A stretch of DNA of 6,212 bases from an uncultured Planctomycetaceae bacterium (GCA_947307005.1 CAMZHY010000233.1:1-6212); one strand, 5' to 3'; shown: positions 1 through 5,122, counted from the stretch's first letter. Notes: generated from the letters alone by a model not told the origin. Numbers and translations are program-made.

Positions 1-184
1 CGACGACGCGCGTCCCGATCACGCCGCCGACTCTGTCGGCGCGCTCCCAAATCTGAAATTCAACGTTCGGCGCGACCTCGCGCAGTCTTTTAGCCGCCGC
101 AAGTCCGGAAATTCCGGCGCCAAAGATCGCGACCCGCGTCTTTCGCGCCGCGCCAAGTTCCATTTCGTTCGACTCTTGCGCCAT
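1..184 (-). CDS. hemG: Protoporphyrinogen oxidase-like FAD-dependent oxidoreductase, N-terminal fragment (runs off the left edge)
   Basis: Only the first 61 codons lie in the window. After a short basic leader (residues 1-17) there is a dinucleotide-binding beta-alpha-beta unit: VAIFGAGISGLAAAKRL at residues 18-34 (GxGxxG = G22, G24, G27), then E47 at the end of the second strand and the flavoprotein signature ADRVGGVIGT at 49-58. In the flavin amine-oxidase superfamily this arrangement binds FAD. The GISGLAAA and GGVI forms are most like oxygen-dependent (HemY-type) protoporphyrinogen oxidase, which oxidises protoporphyrinogen IX to protoporphyrin IX late in haem synthesis. Start chosen at 184 (ATG) because AAGGAG lies at 199-194, 9 nt upstream; a second ATG at 163 would also keep the FAD motif. 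The gene begins 29 bp after the zinc-ribbon gene on the same strand, so the two are probably co-transcribed. Another flavin amine oxidase, such as a desaturase-like enzyme, cannot be excluded from 61 residues. Confidence 0.75.
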   Translation of the reverse strand, partial: MAQESNEMELGAARKTRVAIFGAGISGLAAAKRLREVAPNVEFQIWERADRVGGVIGTRVV

Positions 185-213
185 CGCGCGCTTCTCCTTT
201 CGCAGTCGCTTCT

Positions 214-846
214 TTACGCTTCGGCGCAGGTATGACAAGCGTCGTCGCGACGTTTGGCGAGTTCGAGTTCAAGCGCGACGATTCGCGCGAGAAACTCCTC
301 GTCGATCTTAAGCGTCGCGCCGTATTCGAGAACCGCGTCGAACTCGCGAACGCGACGCAGAAGGTCGAGTTTCATGAGCTTATAATTATCGCTGTCCGGC
401 TCGTCTGCGATTATCGGTTCGATTCGTTCCAGCGCGAGTTTACGACACGCGACCGCCGACGCGTCGTCTCTCTTATCGTCGGACGCCCATGCGGCGTTGA
501 GCGCCGCCCAGAACGCGTCGACGTCGTTCTTTTCCGCCATTTTAACGAGATAGAGACGGTAGAACTTCTTTGCCAATTCCGACGCAAACTTAATTCCGCC
601 GTATGAAAGGTACGCTTCCGAATCGAAAAGCTCGTCGGGCGCGGTCGTCGAATCGGAAATCTCGTCGCCAACGTATCCGCAGTGCGGACACTCCTGAACC
701 CAGTAGAACATTGTGCTTCGTTTCATTTCGGGCGGTCTCGTGTCAAGATCGCAGGGGCCGAACGCATTCGTACTCGCGAGAACGTCGAATTCCGACGTTT
801 GACCGCATCGACTGCATTTGACATAGTCCGTTGCAAAAGTCGTCAT
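214..846 (-). CDS. Zinc-ribbon protein with helical C-terminal region, DUF2225-like, function unknown
   Basis: This 210-residue soluble protein has no signal peptide. Two CxxC knuckles, C11-x2-C14 (KCSRCG) and C53-x2-C56 (ECPHCGYV), flank a conserved-looking block at residues 24-46 (ASTNAFG, then DLDTRPPEMKRSTM). The paired knuckles most likely hold one zinc ion as a rubredoxin-type ribbon. Residues about 68-200 are predicted helical and read like a TPR-type array (the YRLYLVKMAEKNDVDAFWAA and LDLLRRVREFDAVLEYG helices). A third CxxC, CHTC at 204-207, sits six residues before the end and could join a metal site. The layout recalls DUF2225-type proteins, which have no firmly known role; the family name is from memory. 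ATG at 846 is preceded by AGAGG at 858-854 with 7-nt spacing. The oxidase gene follows after 29 bp, so a link to haem or redox metabolism is possible but inferred from position only. Confidence 0.85.
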   Translation of the reverse strand: MTTFATDYVKCSRCGQTSEFDVLASTNAFGPCDLDTRPPEMKRSTMFYWVQECPHCGYVGDEISDSTTAPDELFDSEAYLSYGGIKFASELAKKFYRLYLVKMAEKNDVDAFWAALNAAWASDDKRDDASAVACRKLALERIEPIIADEPDSDNYKLMKLDLLRRVREFDAVLEYGATLKIDEEFLARIVALELELAKRRDDACHTCAEA

Positions 847-848
847 GT

Positions 849-867
849 CTTTACCTCTCTTTACCTC
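849..867 (-). promoter_or_regulatory. Tandemly duplicated Shine-Dalgarno element before the zinc-ribbon gene
   Basis: On the minus strand GAGGTAAAG occurs twice, at 867-859 and 857-849, with a 10-bp period. The nearer copy provides AGAGG at 858-854, 7 nt before the ATG at 846. The farther copy is 10 nt further upstream, too distant for direct use, but could act as a standby ribosome site. Confidence 0.45.
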
Positions 868-916
868 GTTACCCTTCAGTTAACTCGTTAAACAACCAAA
901 ACAACTCCAAAGCCTC

Positions 917-936
917 AAAAAACTCGTCGCGCGACG
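917..936 (-). terminator. Weak intrinsic terminator candidate after the small coiled-coil gene
   Basis: Reading leftward, 16 bp after the stop codon at 952, there is a perfect 12-bp palindrome CGTCGCGCGACG (936-925). It is followed by AG and six T (922-917). The usable stem is only 4-5 bp because the loop must lie inside the palindrome, so termination is likely partial. It would reduce but not abolish read-through into the zinc-ribbon gene. The remaining stretch, 868-916, is A-rich on the plus strand; I see no convincing promoter in it. Confidence 0.35.
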
Positions 937-951
937 CTCGCCGCCCCTTTC

Positions 952-1131
952 TCATTCGCCCCTCAAAAACGCGAGGTATGATTCGGTGGAAACGAGTTCG
1001 TACGCGCGCGCTGCGATTTCTCTTTTAAACGCCGCAAGTTCCGCTTCTTTCTGATCGCGCAATTTGACGAGCGCCTCCAGTTCCTCCTTTAGTTCGTCGA
1101 TTCTAGCTTCGCTAAAAACATGCTCGGTCAT
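952..1131 (-). CDS. Small coiled-coil protein, 59 residues, unknown function
   Basis: I do not recognise this protein. It is charged and almost entirely helical: residues 8-45 (EARIDELKEELEALVKLRDQ and onward) show heptad-like spacing of I, L, L, V, L, L, F and I, typical of a short coiled coil. The tail (SYLAFLRGE) is hydrophobic and aromatic. There is no signal peptide or membrane segment. The start is set at ATG 1131 because AAGGGG lies at 1144-1139, 7 nt upstream. A TTG at 1161 in the same frame would add ten residues but has no such site. A good leftward promoter at 1256-1228 sits about 90 nt upstream, which supports this being a real transcribed gene. It could be a small oligomerising adaptor, regulator or phage-type scaffold; nothing in the sequence decides between these. 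The next gene leftward starts 105 bp downstream, past a weak terminator. Confidence 0.6.
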   Translation of the reverse strand: MTEHVFSEARIDELKEELEALVKLRDQKEAELAAFKREIAARAYELVSTESYLAFLRGE

Positions 1132-1138
1132 TTCAACG

Positions 1139-1144
1139 CCCCTT
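1139..1144 (-). promoter_or_regulatory. Ribosome binding site fixing the start of the coiled-coil gene
   Basis: AAGGGG on the minus strand ends 7 nt before ATG 1131. The competing in-frame TTG at 1161 has no purine-rich site at a suitable distance, so this element decides the start. Confidence 0.6.
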
Positions 1145-1199
1145 AAAACCGTCTTTGCCAACCGCGATAAAATTCGCCAATTTCCGCGCGCTTACGCGT

Positions 1200-1231
1200 C
1201 AATCGCGCTGCTAAACCAACCCGCGCGATTG
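1200..1231. repeat. Perfect 9-bp inverted repeat over the leftward start point (operator candidate)
   Basis: CAATCGCGC (1200-1208) and GCGCGATTG (1223-1231) are exact inverted copies separated by 14 bp. Arm centres are 23 bp apart, about two helical turns, as expected for a dimeric DNA-binding protein. The right arm overlaps the -10 box of the leftward promoter (1228-1233), and the predicted start near 1221 falls between the arms. Only part would be transcribed, so a DNA operator is more likely than an RNA hairpin. Confidence 0.45.
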
Positions 1232-1256
1232 TAGCGCCTTCCCGAATTGAAGTCAA
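1228..1256 (-). promoter_or_regulatory. Leftward sigma70-type promoter for the coiled-coil gene
   Basis: On the minus strand the -35 box TTGACT (1256-1251) and the -10 box TACAAT (1233-1228) are separated by exactly 17 bp. Each differs from consensus at one base. Transcription would begin near 1221, giving a leader of about 90 nt before ATG 1131. Confidence 0.7.
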
Positions 1257-1303
1257 CCAACAACAGCGGCGTCGCTATTAGGCGTCGTTTTTTCTGAACG
1301 TCA

Positions 1304-1317
1304 CGGCGTGGACGCCG
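1304..1317. repeat. GC-rich palindrome overlapping the rightward -35 box
   Basis: CGGCGT-GG-ACGCCG has two perfect 6-bp arms around a 2-bp centre. It covers the proposed -35 hexamer of the rightward promoter (1309-1314), so a protein bound here would block RNA polymerase. In DNA this rich in CG, palindromes of this size also arise by chance. Confidence 0.3.
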
Positions 1318-1337
1318 GTTTCAATCTGAGTTATAAT
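1309..1337 (+). promoter_or_regulatory. Rightward sigma70-type promoter for the nuclease/SelA-like pair
   Basis: A perfect -10 box TATAAT (1332-1337) is preceded at 17 bp by TGGACG (1309-1314), which matches the -35 consensus at four of six bases. The predicted start is near 1344, giving a leader of about 46 nt before the nuclease gene. Confidence 0.55.
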
Positions 1338-1389
1338 ATTCGGGGCGGGACGGTTTCGTCGGATAACCTTTTGCAGGAAGAGAGACTGC

Positions 1390-2427
1390 TTGAAGATGAG
1401 GCAAAATTCTTTATCGAAGTCGATCGACGCGGCGGGATCGGAAGCAAGGCATGACGAATGCGTGAAACGTATTCTTTCGCATTTGCCAATTATCTCAAGG
1501 CTTCTGAAAGGTTGCGCGGACGAGTTTAAAGACGTCCCCGTTGAGCGGATTGAGAAAGAATGTATCGAGAAGGAGCCGCAGATTTCTACGGTTGCTGTCG
1601 ATCAAGACGATCTCGACGCCGACGAGATGCCCGGTGGCGGTCGTATCAAAGGTCTGAATACGGAAGACGCCTCCATCAAGGAGGGAAAAATCTTTTACGA
1701 TATACGGTTTACGGCGATAGCGCCGGGAACGAAGGAGCCGATTCCGCTGATAATCAACATCGAAGCGCAGAATACGTCGAAAGATACCCGTCTTCTGCTT
1801 AGGCGCTCGATTTATTATGTCGACCGCATGGTCTCGGCGCAAAAGAACACGGTGTTCTCCGGCGACGACTACAAGAAGATACGTAAAGTCTACTCGATCT
1901 GGATTCTAACGGACGCGCCGAAGAAAGAGGCGAATACGATAACTAAATATCAGATAACGGAGAAGCAAGTCGTCGGTTCCGTTTCGGCGCCAAAGGACGA
2001 CTACGACGTCCAGACGATCGTTATGTTGCGACTCGGACCGTTAGCCCAGACGGAGCCCGGTTCGATTTTGCGCCTTTTAGACGTTTTGATATCGTCGGAA
2101 CTCCCTCCGTCGGAGAAGAAAACAATCTTAACAAAAGAGTTTGACGTCCCAATGACGACGTCGCTCAACGAGGAGGTAAACGAAATGTGCAATTTAGCCG
2201 AAGGAATTCGCGAAAAAGCGGAAAAGAGAGGCGAAAAGAGAGGCGAAAAGAGAGGCGAAAAGAGAGGCGAAACACGCGCGACGTTGGAAACGCGGATCGA
2301 GGTTGCCCTGAATATTATGAAATCGCTCAAAATAAGCGCAGAGGACGCGCTAGACGTCATGCGCGTCCCGACCAAAAGTCGAAACGCGCTCCTCAAGTCA
2401 ATCAATGAACGCCTCGCCGCCGAGTAA
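1390..2427 (+). CDS. PD-(D/E)XK nuclease family protein (Rpn/PDDEXK_2 transposase-like)
   Basis: This 345-residue cytosolic protein has the features of the Rpn/PDDEXK_2 group, annotated as recombination-promoting nucleases or putative transposases. Residues 20-66 (DECVKRILSHLPIISRLLKG, then EFKDVPVE and CIEKEPQIST) lead into GLNTEDASIKEGKIFYDIRF (88-107) and LIINIEAQN (120-128). D104 and E125-x-Q127 fit the metal-binding core, with Q at the lysine position as is common in this group. KVYSIWILTDAP at about 166-177 is another family-like block. Residues 278-293 are four EKRG repeats, followed by a helical tail (about 300-340) that may bind DNA. The start is TTG 1390, with AGGAAG at 1375-1380, 9 nt upstream; ATG 1396, two codons later, is the alternative. 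Base composition looks more AT-rich than in the next gene, hinting at transfer. The SelA-like gene follows after 30 bp. Whether this copy cuts DNA is not known. Confidence 0.82.
   Translation: MKMRQNSLSKSIDAAGSEARHDECVKRILSHLPIISRLLKGCADEFKDVPVERIEKECIEKEPQISTVAVDQDDLDADEMPGGGRIKGLNTEDASIKEGKIFYDIRFTAIAPGTKEPIPLIINIEAQNTSKDTRLLLRRSIYYVDRMVSAQKNTVFSGDDYKKIRKVYSIWILTDAPKKEANTITKYQITEKQVVGSVSAPKDDYDVQTIVMLRLGPLAQTEPGSILRLLDVLISSELPPSEKKTILTKEFDVPMTTSLNEEVNEMCNLAEGIREKAEKRGEKRGEKRGEKRGETRATLETRIEVALNIMKSLKISAEDALDVMRVPTKSRNALLKSINERLAAE
2221..2268 (+). repeat. Tandem 12-bp repeat, four perfect copies, coding for (EKRG)4
   Basis: GAAAAGAGAGGC is repeated four times without a mismatch (2221-2232, 2233-2244, 2245-2256, 2257-2268), with a 4-base start of a fifth copy after it. 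It is in frame, giving residues 278-293 of the nuclease. Perfect purine-rich repeats of this kind change copy number by slippage, and each 12-bp step keeps the frame. Confidence 0.9.
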
Positions 2428-2457
2428 GCGTCCGCCGCGCCGGGAGGAATCTTTTCC

Positions 2458-3873
2458 ATGGCTAAATATTCTTTCTTTCCGCTCGAATATCTCACCGAGG
2501 TTCTGTCGTCGCCGCTCGTCAAGCCGTTCGCGCAGCGTCTTCATCCTTCGACCGTCATGGCGGTTCTCAAGGGCGTTTTCAACGACGTGACGGCGGAGGC
2601 GCGCTACGCCGTCTCGGAGCAGAAACTCCCCGACCTCAATATGCTCGTGGACAAAGTCGTCGCGAGACTGAAGGCGGCGCTCGATATTTCGGAACCGCTC
2701 GTCGTCGACGCTCGGGGGCGACTCTTCCCGAACGCGATCGAACGGCTCGCCGACGTCGCGCTGCAGGAAGGAATATGGATCGCCGCGGAACCGCAGTCGG
2801 AGTATACGCGGCGTCAAGACCGTCAGCGTGAAAAAACGCTCCTCGCGCGATTGGCGCGTCTCGGCGGCTCGGAGGCGGCGCTCGCGTTTCCGAACGAGGA
2901 GACCGCGAAGGTCGCCGTTCTCCAATACCTTCACGAAACTGGCAAAGATCTCGTCGTCGCGCGGCGCGACCTGTACGAGCGCGAAAACGGGGAGCGCCTG
3001 GAACGCGCTTTCGACGTCTTTCCTCATCAGCGTCGAATCGAGATCGGCGCCTGCAACGCCGTCGACTATGACGATTACGACCGCGTCTGCACGGCGGACA
3101 CGGGGCTCGTTTGGCGTTCCTACTGCCGCTGGGAACCGGAGGGGCGCTCCGTCTCCGACGCCGACCTCGTCCGGCTCCGCGCCTCGCAAAATCGCGACTT
3201 TCTCATTCTCGCCGACGTCGAATTCGCGCCGCTCGTCGATCTCTCGAGCTACTTTGACGTAACGGTCCCTTCCGTTTCCGACCGCATTAAGAACGGCGCC
3301 GACCTCGTCGTTTGCGACGGCGCGCAGCTCGTCGGCGGGCCGAACTGCGGGCTCCTTTTCGGTTCGAAGAGCGCGCTGGAGAAGATTAAGACGACCCCCG
3401 CGCATTATCTCTGCCACGTCGATCGCGCGACGCTCGCCGTCCTCGCCAAGACGCTGGAGCTCTACGACGATCCGGAAACCGCGCTCGCGGCGATTCCCGC
3501 GCTCCGCGCGCTCACGGCGTCGCTGCCAAATTTGGAAAGCCGCGCAAAGCGGCTCGCCGCGATTCTCGAAACGTCCGATCTCGTCGCAAGCGCGCGAGTC
3601 GTCGAAGGGCGTTCCGCGCTGTGCGCCAACGCGTCCTTCGGCGCGTTTCCCACGAGGCTCGTCGAACTTCGACCTCGCGGCGCGTCGCCGGCGGAACTCG
3701 CGCTCGCGCTTGAAAAGAGCTCGCCCAAACTCCTCGTTCGCTGGACGCGCGACACGATTCTTCTCGATCTGAGAACCTTCGCCGCCGAGCAGGATATCGT
3801 CGTCTCCGAACTCTTCGACAAACAGAGTCGCGCCCTCTCCGACCAAACGCGCGGCGACGCGACTCGACCTTGA
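2458..3873 (+). CDS. SelA-fold protein lacking the PLP lysine (probable pseudoenzyme of L-seryl-tRNA(Sec) selenium transferase)
   Basis: The 471-residue length matches SelA (about 460-470), and the order of landmarks follows the SelA fold: SEAALAFPNEETA (138-150), VVARRDLYERENG (166-178), RIEIGACNAVDYDDYDRV (193-210), TADTGLVWRSYCRW (212-225), LADVEFAPLVDLSSY (251-265), GADLVVCDGAQLVGGPNCG (280-298) and HVDRATLAVLAKTLELYDDP (from 320). In SelA the last glycine-rich motif reads SGDKLLGGPQAG and its K forms the PLP aldimine; here D-K is A289-Q290. The arginines of the following RALRxDK segment are Y317 and H320, and the N-terminal TGVxxHTNxGRAPL motif is replaced by VVDARGRLFPNAIE (82-95). D253, matching the aspartate of the SelA DLGSG motif, is kept. 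Catalysis of Ser-tRNA(Sec) conversion is therefore unlikely. RBS GGGAGGA is at 2442-2448, 9 nt before ATG. It is probably co-transcribed with the nuclease, 30 bp upstream. No selB, selC or selD is in the window. Confidence 0.8.
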   Translation: MAKYSFFPLEYLTEVLSSPLVKPFAQRLHPSTVMAVLKGVFNDVTAEARYAVSEQKLPDLNMLVDKVVARLKAALDISEPLVVDARGRLFPNAIERLADVALQEGIWIAAEPQSEYTRRQDRQREKTLLARLARLGGSEAALAFPNEETAKVAVLQYLHETGKDLVVARRDLYERENGERLERAFDVFPHQRRIEIGACNAVDYDDYDRVCTADTGLVWRSYCRWEPEGRSVSDADLVRLRASQNRDFLILADVEFAPLVDLSSYFDVTVPSVSDRIKNGADLVVCDGAQLVGGPNCGLLFGSKSALEKIKTTPAHYLCHVDRATLAVLAKTLELYDDPETALAAIPALRALTASLPNLESRAKRLAAILETSDLVASARVVEGRSALCANASFGAFPTRLVELRPRGASPAELALALEKSSPKLLVRWTRDTILLDLRTFAAEQDIVVSELFDKQSRALSDQTRGDATRP

Positions 3874-3898
3874 CGCGCGCGACGGGATACGTTACCCT
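3870..3898 (+). promoter_or_regulatory. Weak promoter candidate before the membrane-anchored protein gene
   Basis: TTGACG (3870-3875, overlapping the stop codon of the SelA-like gene) and TACCCT (3893-3898) are 17 bp apart. The -35 box is good, but the -10 box matches the consensus at only three of six positions, so this is tentative. Confidence 0.3.
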
Positions 3899-3932
3899 CC
3901 GGGAGCGTCGAACGGCGTCCTTCCCGTATCCC
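3884..3932 (+). repeat. 8-bp inverted repeat in the gap before the membrane-anchored protein gene
   Basis: GGGATACG (3884-3891) and CGTATCCC (3925-3932) are perfect inverted copies with a 33-bp spacer. A GTTTTC tract follows at 3941-3946. It could be a weak terminator for the SelA-like gene or a leader structure or operator for the next gene. The long spacer and distant T-run argue against an efficient terminator. Confidence 0.35.
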
Positions 3933-3960
3933 TCAACCGCGTTTTCACTAGAGTCCCGTC

Positions 3961-5046
3961 ATGAGCTTTCGTCTGCGAAACGTCGCGCTTTTCGCGCTAG
4001 TCGCGCTCGGCTCCTGTCTGTATTTTCTTGCGATAGCGCGGGACTGTCGCGTCGTCGAAAACGCCGCGACCGCCGTCGAAGCGCCGACTCCATCGCGCGA
4101 GCGCGCGCCCCGGAAGCCTGTCGCGGTCGTCGTCGCGCCCCCGCTGACGCAGAACGCGCCCGGGTCTGAACAGAGCGTCGCCCCCGACGTCGCGAGGAGC
4201 CGTTCTTTCTACAATCAGACGAATCCCCCCGCCGTCGCCGACGTCGGCGTCGCCGTCGAGTCTCCCGATGTCTTTCCGATCGCGAAGCCGAACGCGCCGC
4301 TCGAGGCGTCCGCGCGGTTTTCCGTCTGGGCGCGGTTTCCCGTCGGCAGTTGGTCGCGCCTTCGCGTCGCGACGCAAACGAACGAAAACGGCAAGACGGT
4401 CGAAAGCGTGACCGAAACGCGCGCGACGCTTGTGAGCGTCGATTTTGAGAAAAAACGATACGCGCTTCGCTATGATTCGACGATCAAAATGGGCGACGTC
4501 GACCGTCAAAAGAACGCGGAGATCGTCGAGTATGATTTCTGGGACCTCGTCGCCGTCGACGACGAGAGCGAGGAAGAGGGGGCCGCCGCCAACCTTGCGA
4601 TCGGCGACCGCGTCGCCCCATGCCGCGTCAAGCGCCTGACGCGCGAGTCTGATCGCGTTCGCGAAACCGTCGTCATATGGAATTCGCCCGTCTCGGAGCC
4701 GGGCGCAATTCAACGCGAGACGACTCGCTCGTCGATCGACGCCGCCGGGAAAACAATCGTATCGCGAGAGTTGTTCGTCGTTAAGAAAGCAATTCCCGCG
4801 ACGCCCCTTACCCCGGCGACGCGAGAGGTTGCGTTTTCTAAATCCGTCGGAGGACGCGAAACGACCGGCGAGTCCGTCTACTCCGCCGCCGTCCCCGGCG
4901 GACTAACGCGCGAAATCGCGGTCGAAACAGACTCCAACGGCGTCGAGTCGCTGCGCTCCAAAACCACCCTCCTCGACTACTACGTCGCCGACGGCGGCGC
5001 CGCGCCGACAGCGCCGTCGGATATTCGCCTCATGGAAACGAACTAA
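3961..5046 (+). CDS. Exported membrane-anchored or lipoprotein-like hypothetical protein with FPVGSW segment
   Basis: I do not recognise a named family. The 361 residues start with SFRLR and a hydrophobic stretch at 8-26 (VALFALVALGSCLYFLAIA). LGSC at 16-19 fits a lipobox, but the hydrophobic run continues past C19, so a simple N-terminal membrane anchor is equally possible. Residues 30-115 are low-complexity and rich in A, P, V and R, as in an envelope linker. The folded part begins near 119: ARFPVGSWSRLRVATQT (124-140), then beta-rich segments (TETRATLVSVD at 151-161, EIVEYDFWDLVAVD at 187-200), an acidic DDESEEEG patch (200-207) and a second similar stretch (AAVPGGLTREIAVETDSNG at 309-327, TTLLDYYV at 335-342). 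The two stretches may be a diverged duplication. FPVGSW-type segments followed by TETR...TLV are, from memory, found in uncharacterised planctomycete proteins. No strong Shine-Dalgarno precedes ATG 3961, but an in-frame TAG at 3949 rules out a longer form. Confidence 0.72.
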   Translation: MSFRLRNVALFALVALGSCLYFLAIARDCRVVENAATAVEAPTPSRERAPRKPVAVVVAPPLTQNAPGSEQSVAPDVARSRSFYNQTNPPAVADVGVAVESPDVFPIAKPNAPLEASARFSVWARFPVGSWSRLRVATQTNENGKTVESVTETRATLVSVDFEKKRYALRYDSTIKMGDVDRQKNAEIVEYDFWDLVAVDDESEEEGAAANLAIGDRVAPCRVKRLTRESDRVRETVVIWNSPVSEPGAIQRETTRSSIDAAGKTIVSRELFVVKKAIPATPLTPATREVAFSKSVGGRETTGESVYSAAVPGGLTREIAVETDSNGVESLRSKTTLLDYYVADGGAAPTAPSDIRLMETN

Positions 5047-5122
5047 CGCTGAAGCGCGCGTTGGCGAAAACACGAGGTTCGCGCTCGTTGGCGCGGATAT
5101 CGTCCGCCGACGCAAATACAAC

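Larger units (their letters stand above)
1132..1389. other. Divergent control region without genes
   Basis: This 258-bp stretch lies between the leftward coiled-coil gene and the rightward nuclease gene. It contains two opposed promoters, a 9-bp inverted repeat, a palindrome and the ribosome sites of both genes. No convincing ORF, tRNA or insertion-sequence end is visible in it. Confidence 0.6.

Noticed and set aside
232..606. A 124-codon plus-strand frame opposite the zinc-ribbon gene
   Set aside because: The minus-strand frame has paired CxxC motifs, a ribosome site and an operon partner; this one has none.
1268..1293. GGCGTCG direct repeat followed by a TTTTTT run as a rightward terminator
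   Set aside because: The copies are direct, not inverted, so no hairpin forms, and no rightward gene lies upstream to need a terminator.
1390..2427. Insertion-sequence element around the transposase-like nuclease
   Set aside because: I found no terminal inverted repeats or target-site duplication flanking the gene; members of this family generally lack such ends.
2001..2522. A 173-codon minus-strand frame containing repeated LFSP units
   Set aside because: The LFSP repeat is simply the reverse complement of the (EKRG)4 coding repeat, and the frame spans the nuclease stop and the next gene's start.
2398..3846. A 482-codon open frame on the minus strand opposite the SelA-like gene
   Set aside because: Its product is a low-complexity mixture of R, E, V, D and G with no family landmarks. 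It mirrors the codon bias of the plus-strand gene, which has a ribosome site and a recognisable fold. Long antisense frames are expected in DNA of this composition.
2458..3873. Calling the SelA-fold gene a functional selA
   Set aside because: The PLP lysine, its neighbouring aspartate, both RALRxDK-segment arginines and the N-terminal HTNxGRAPL motif are absent, and no other selenocysteine genes are nearby.
3997..4713. A 238-codon minus-strand open frame opposite the membrane-anchored protein gene
   Set aside because: Arginine- and aspartate-rich composition typical of a shadow frame; no start context or domain. The plus-strand frame has a signal or anchor segment.
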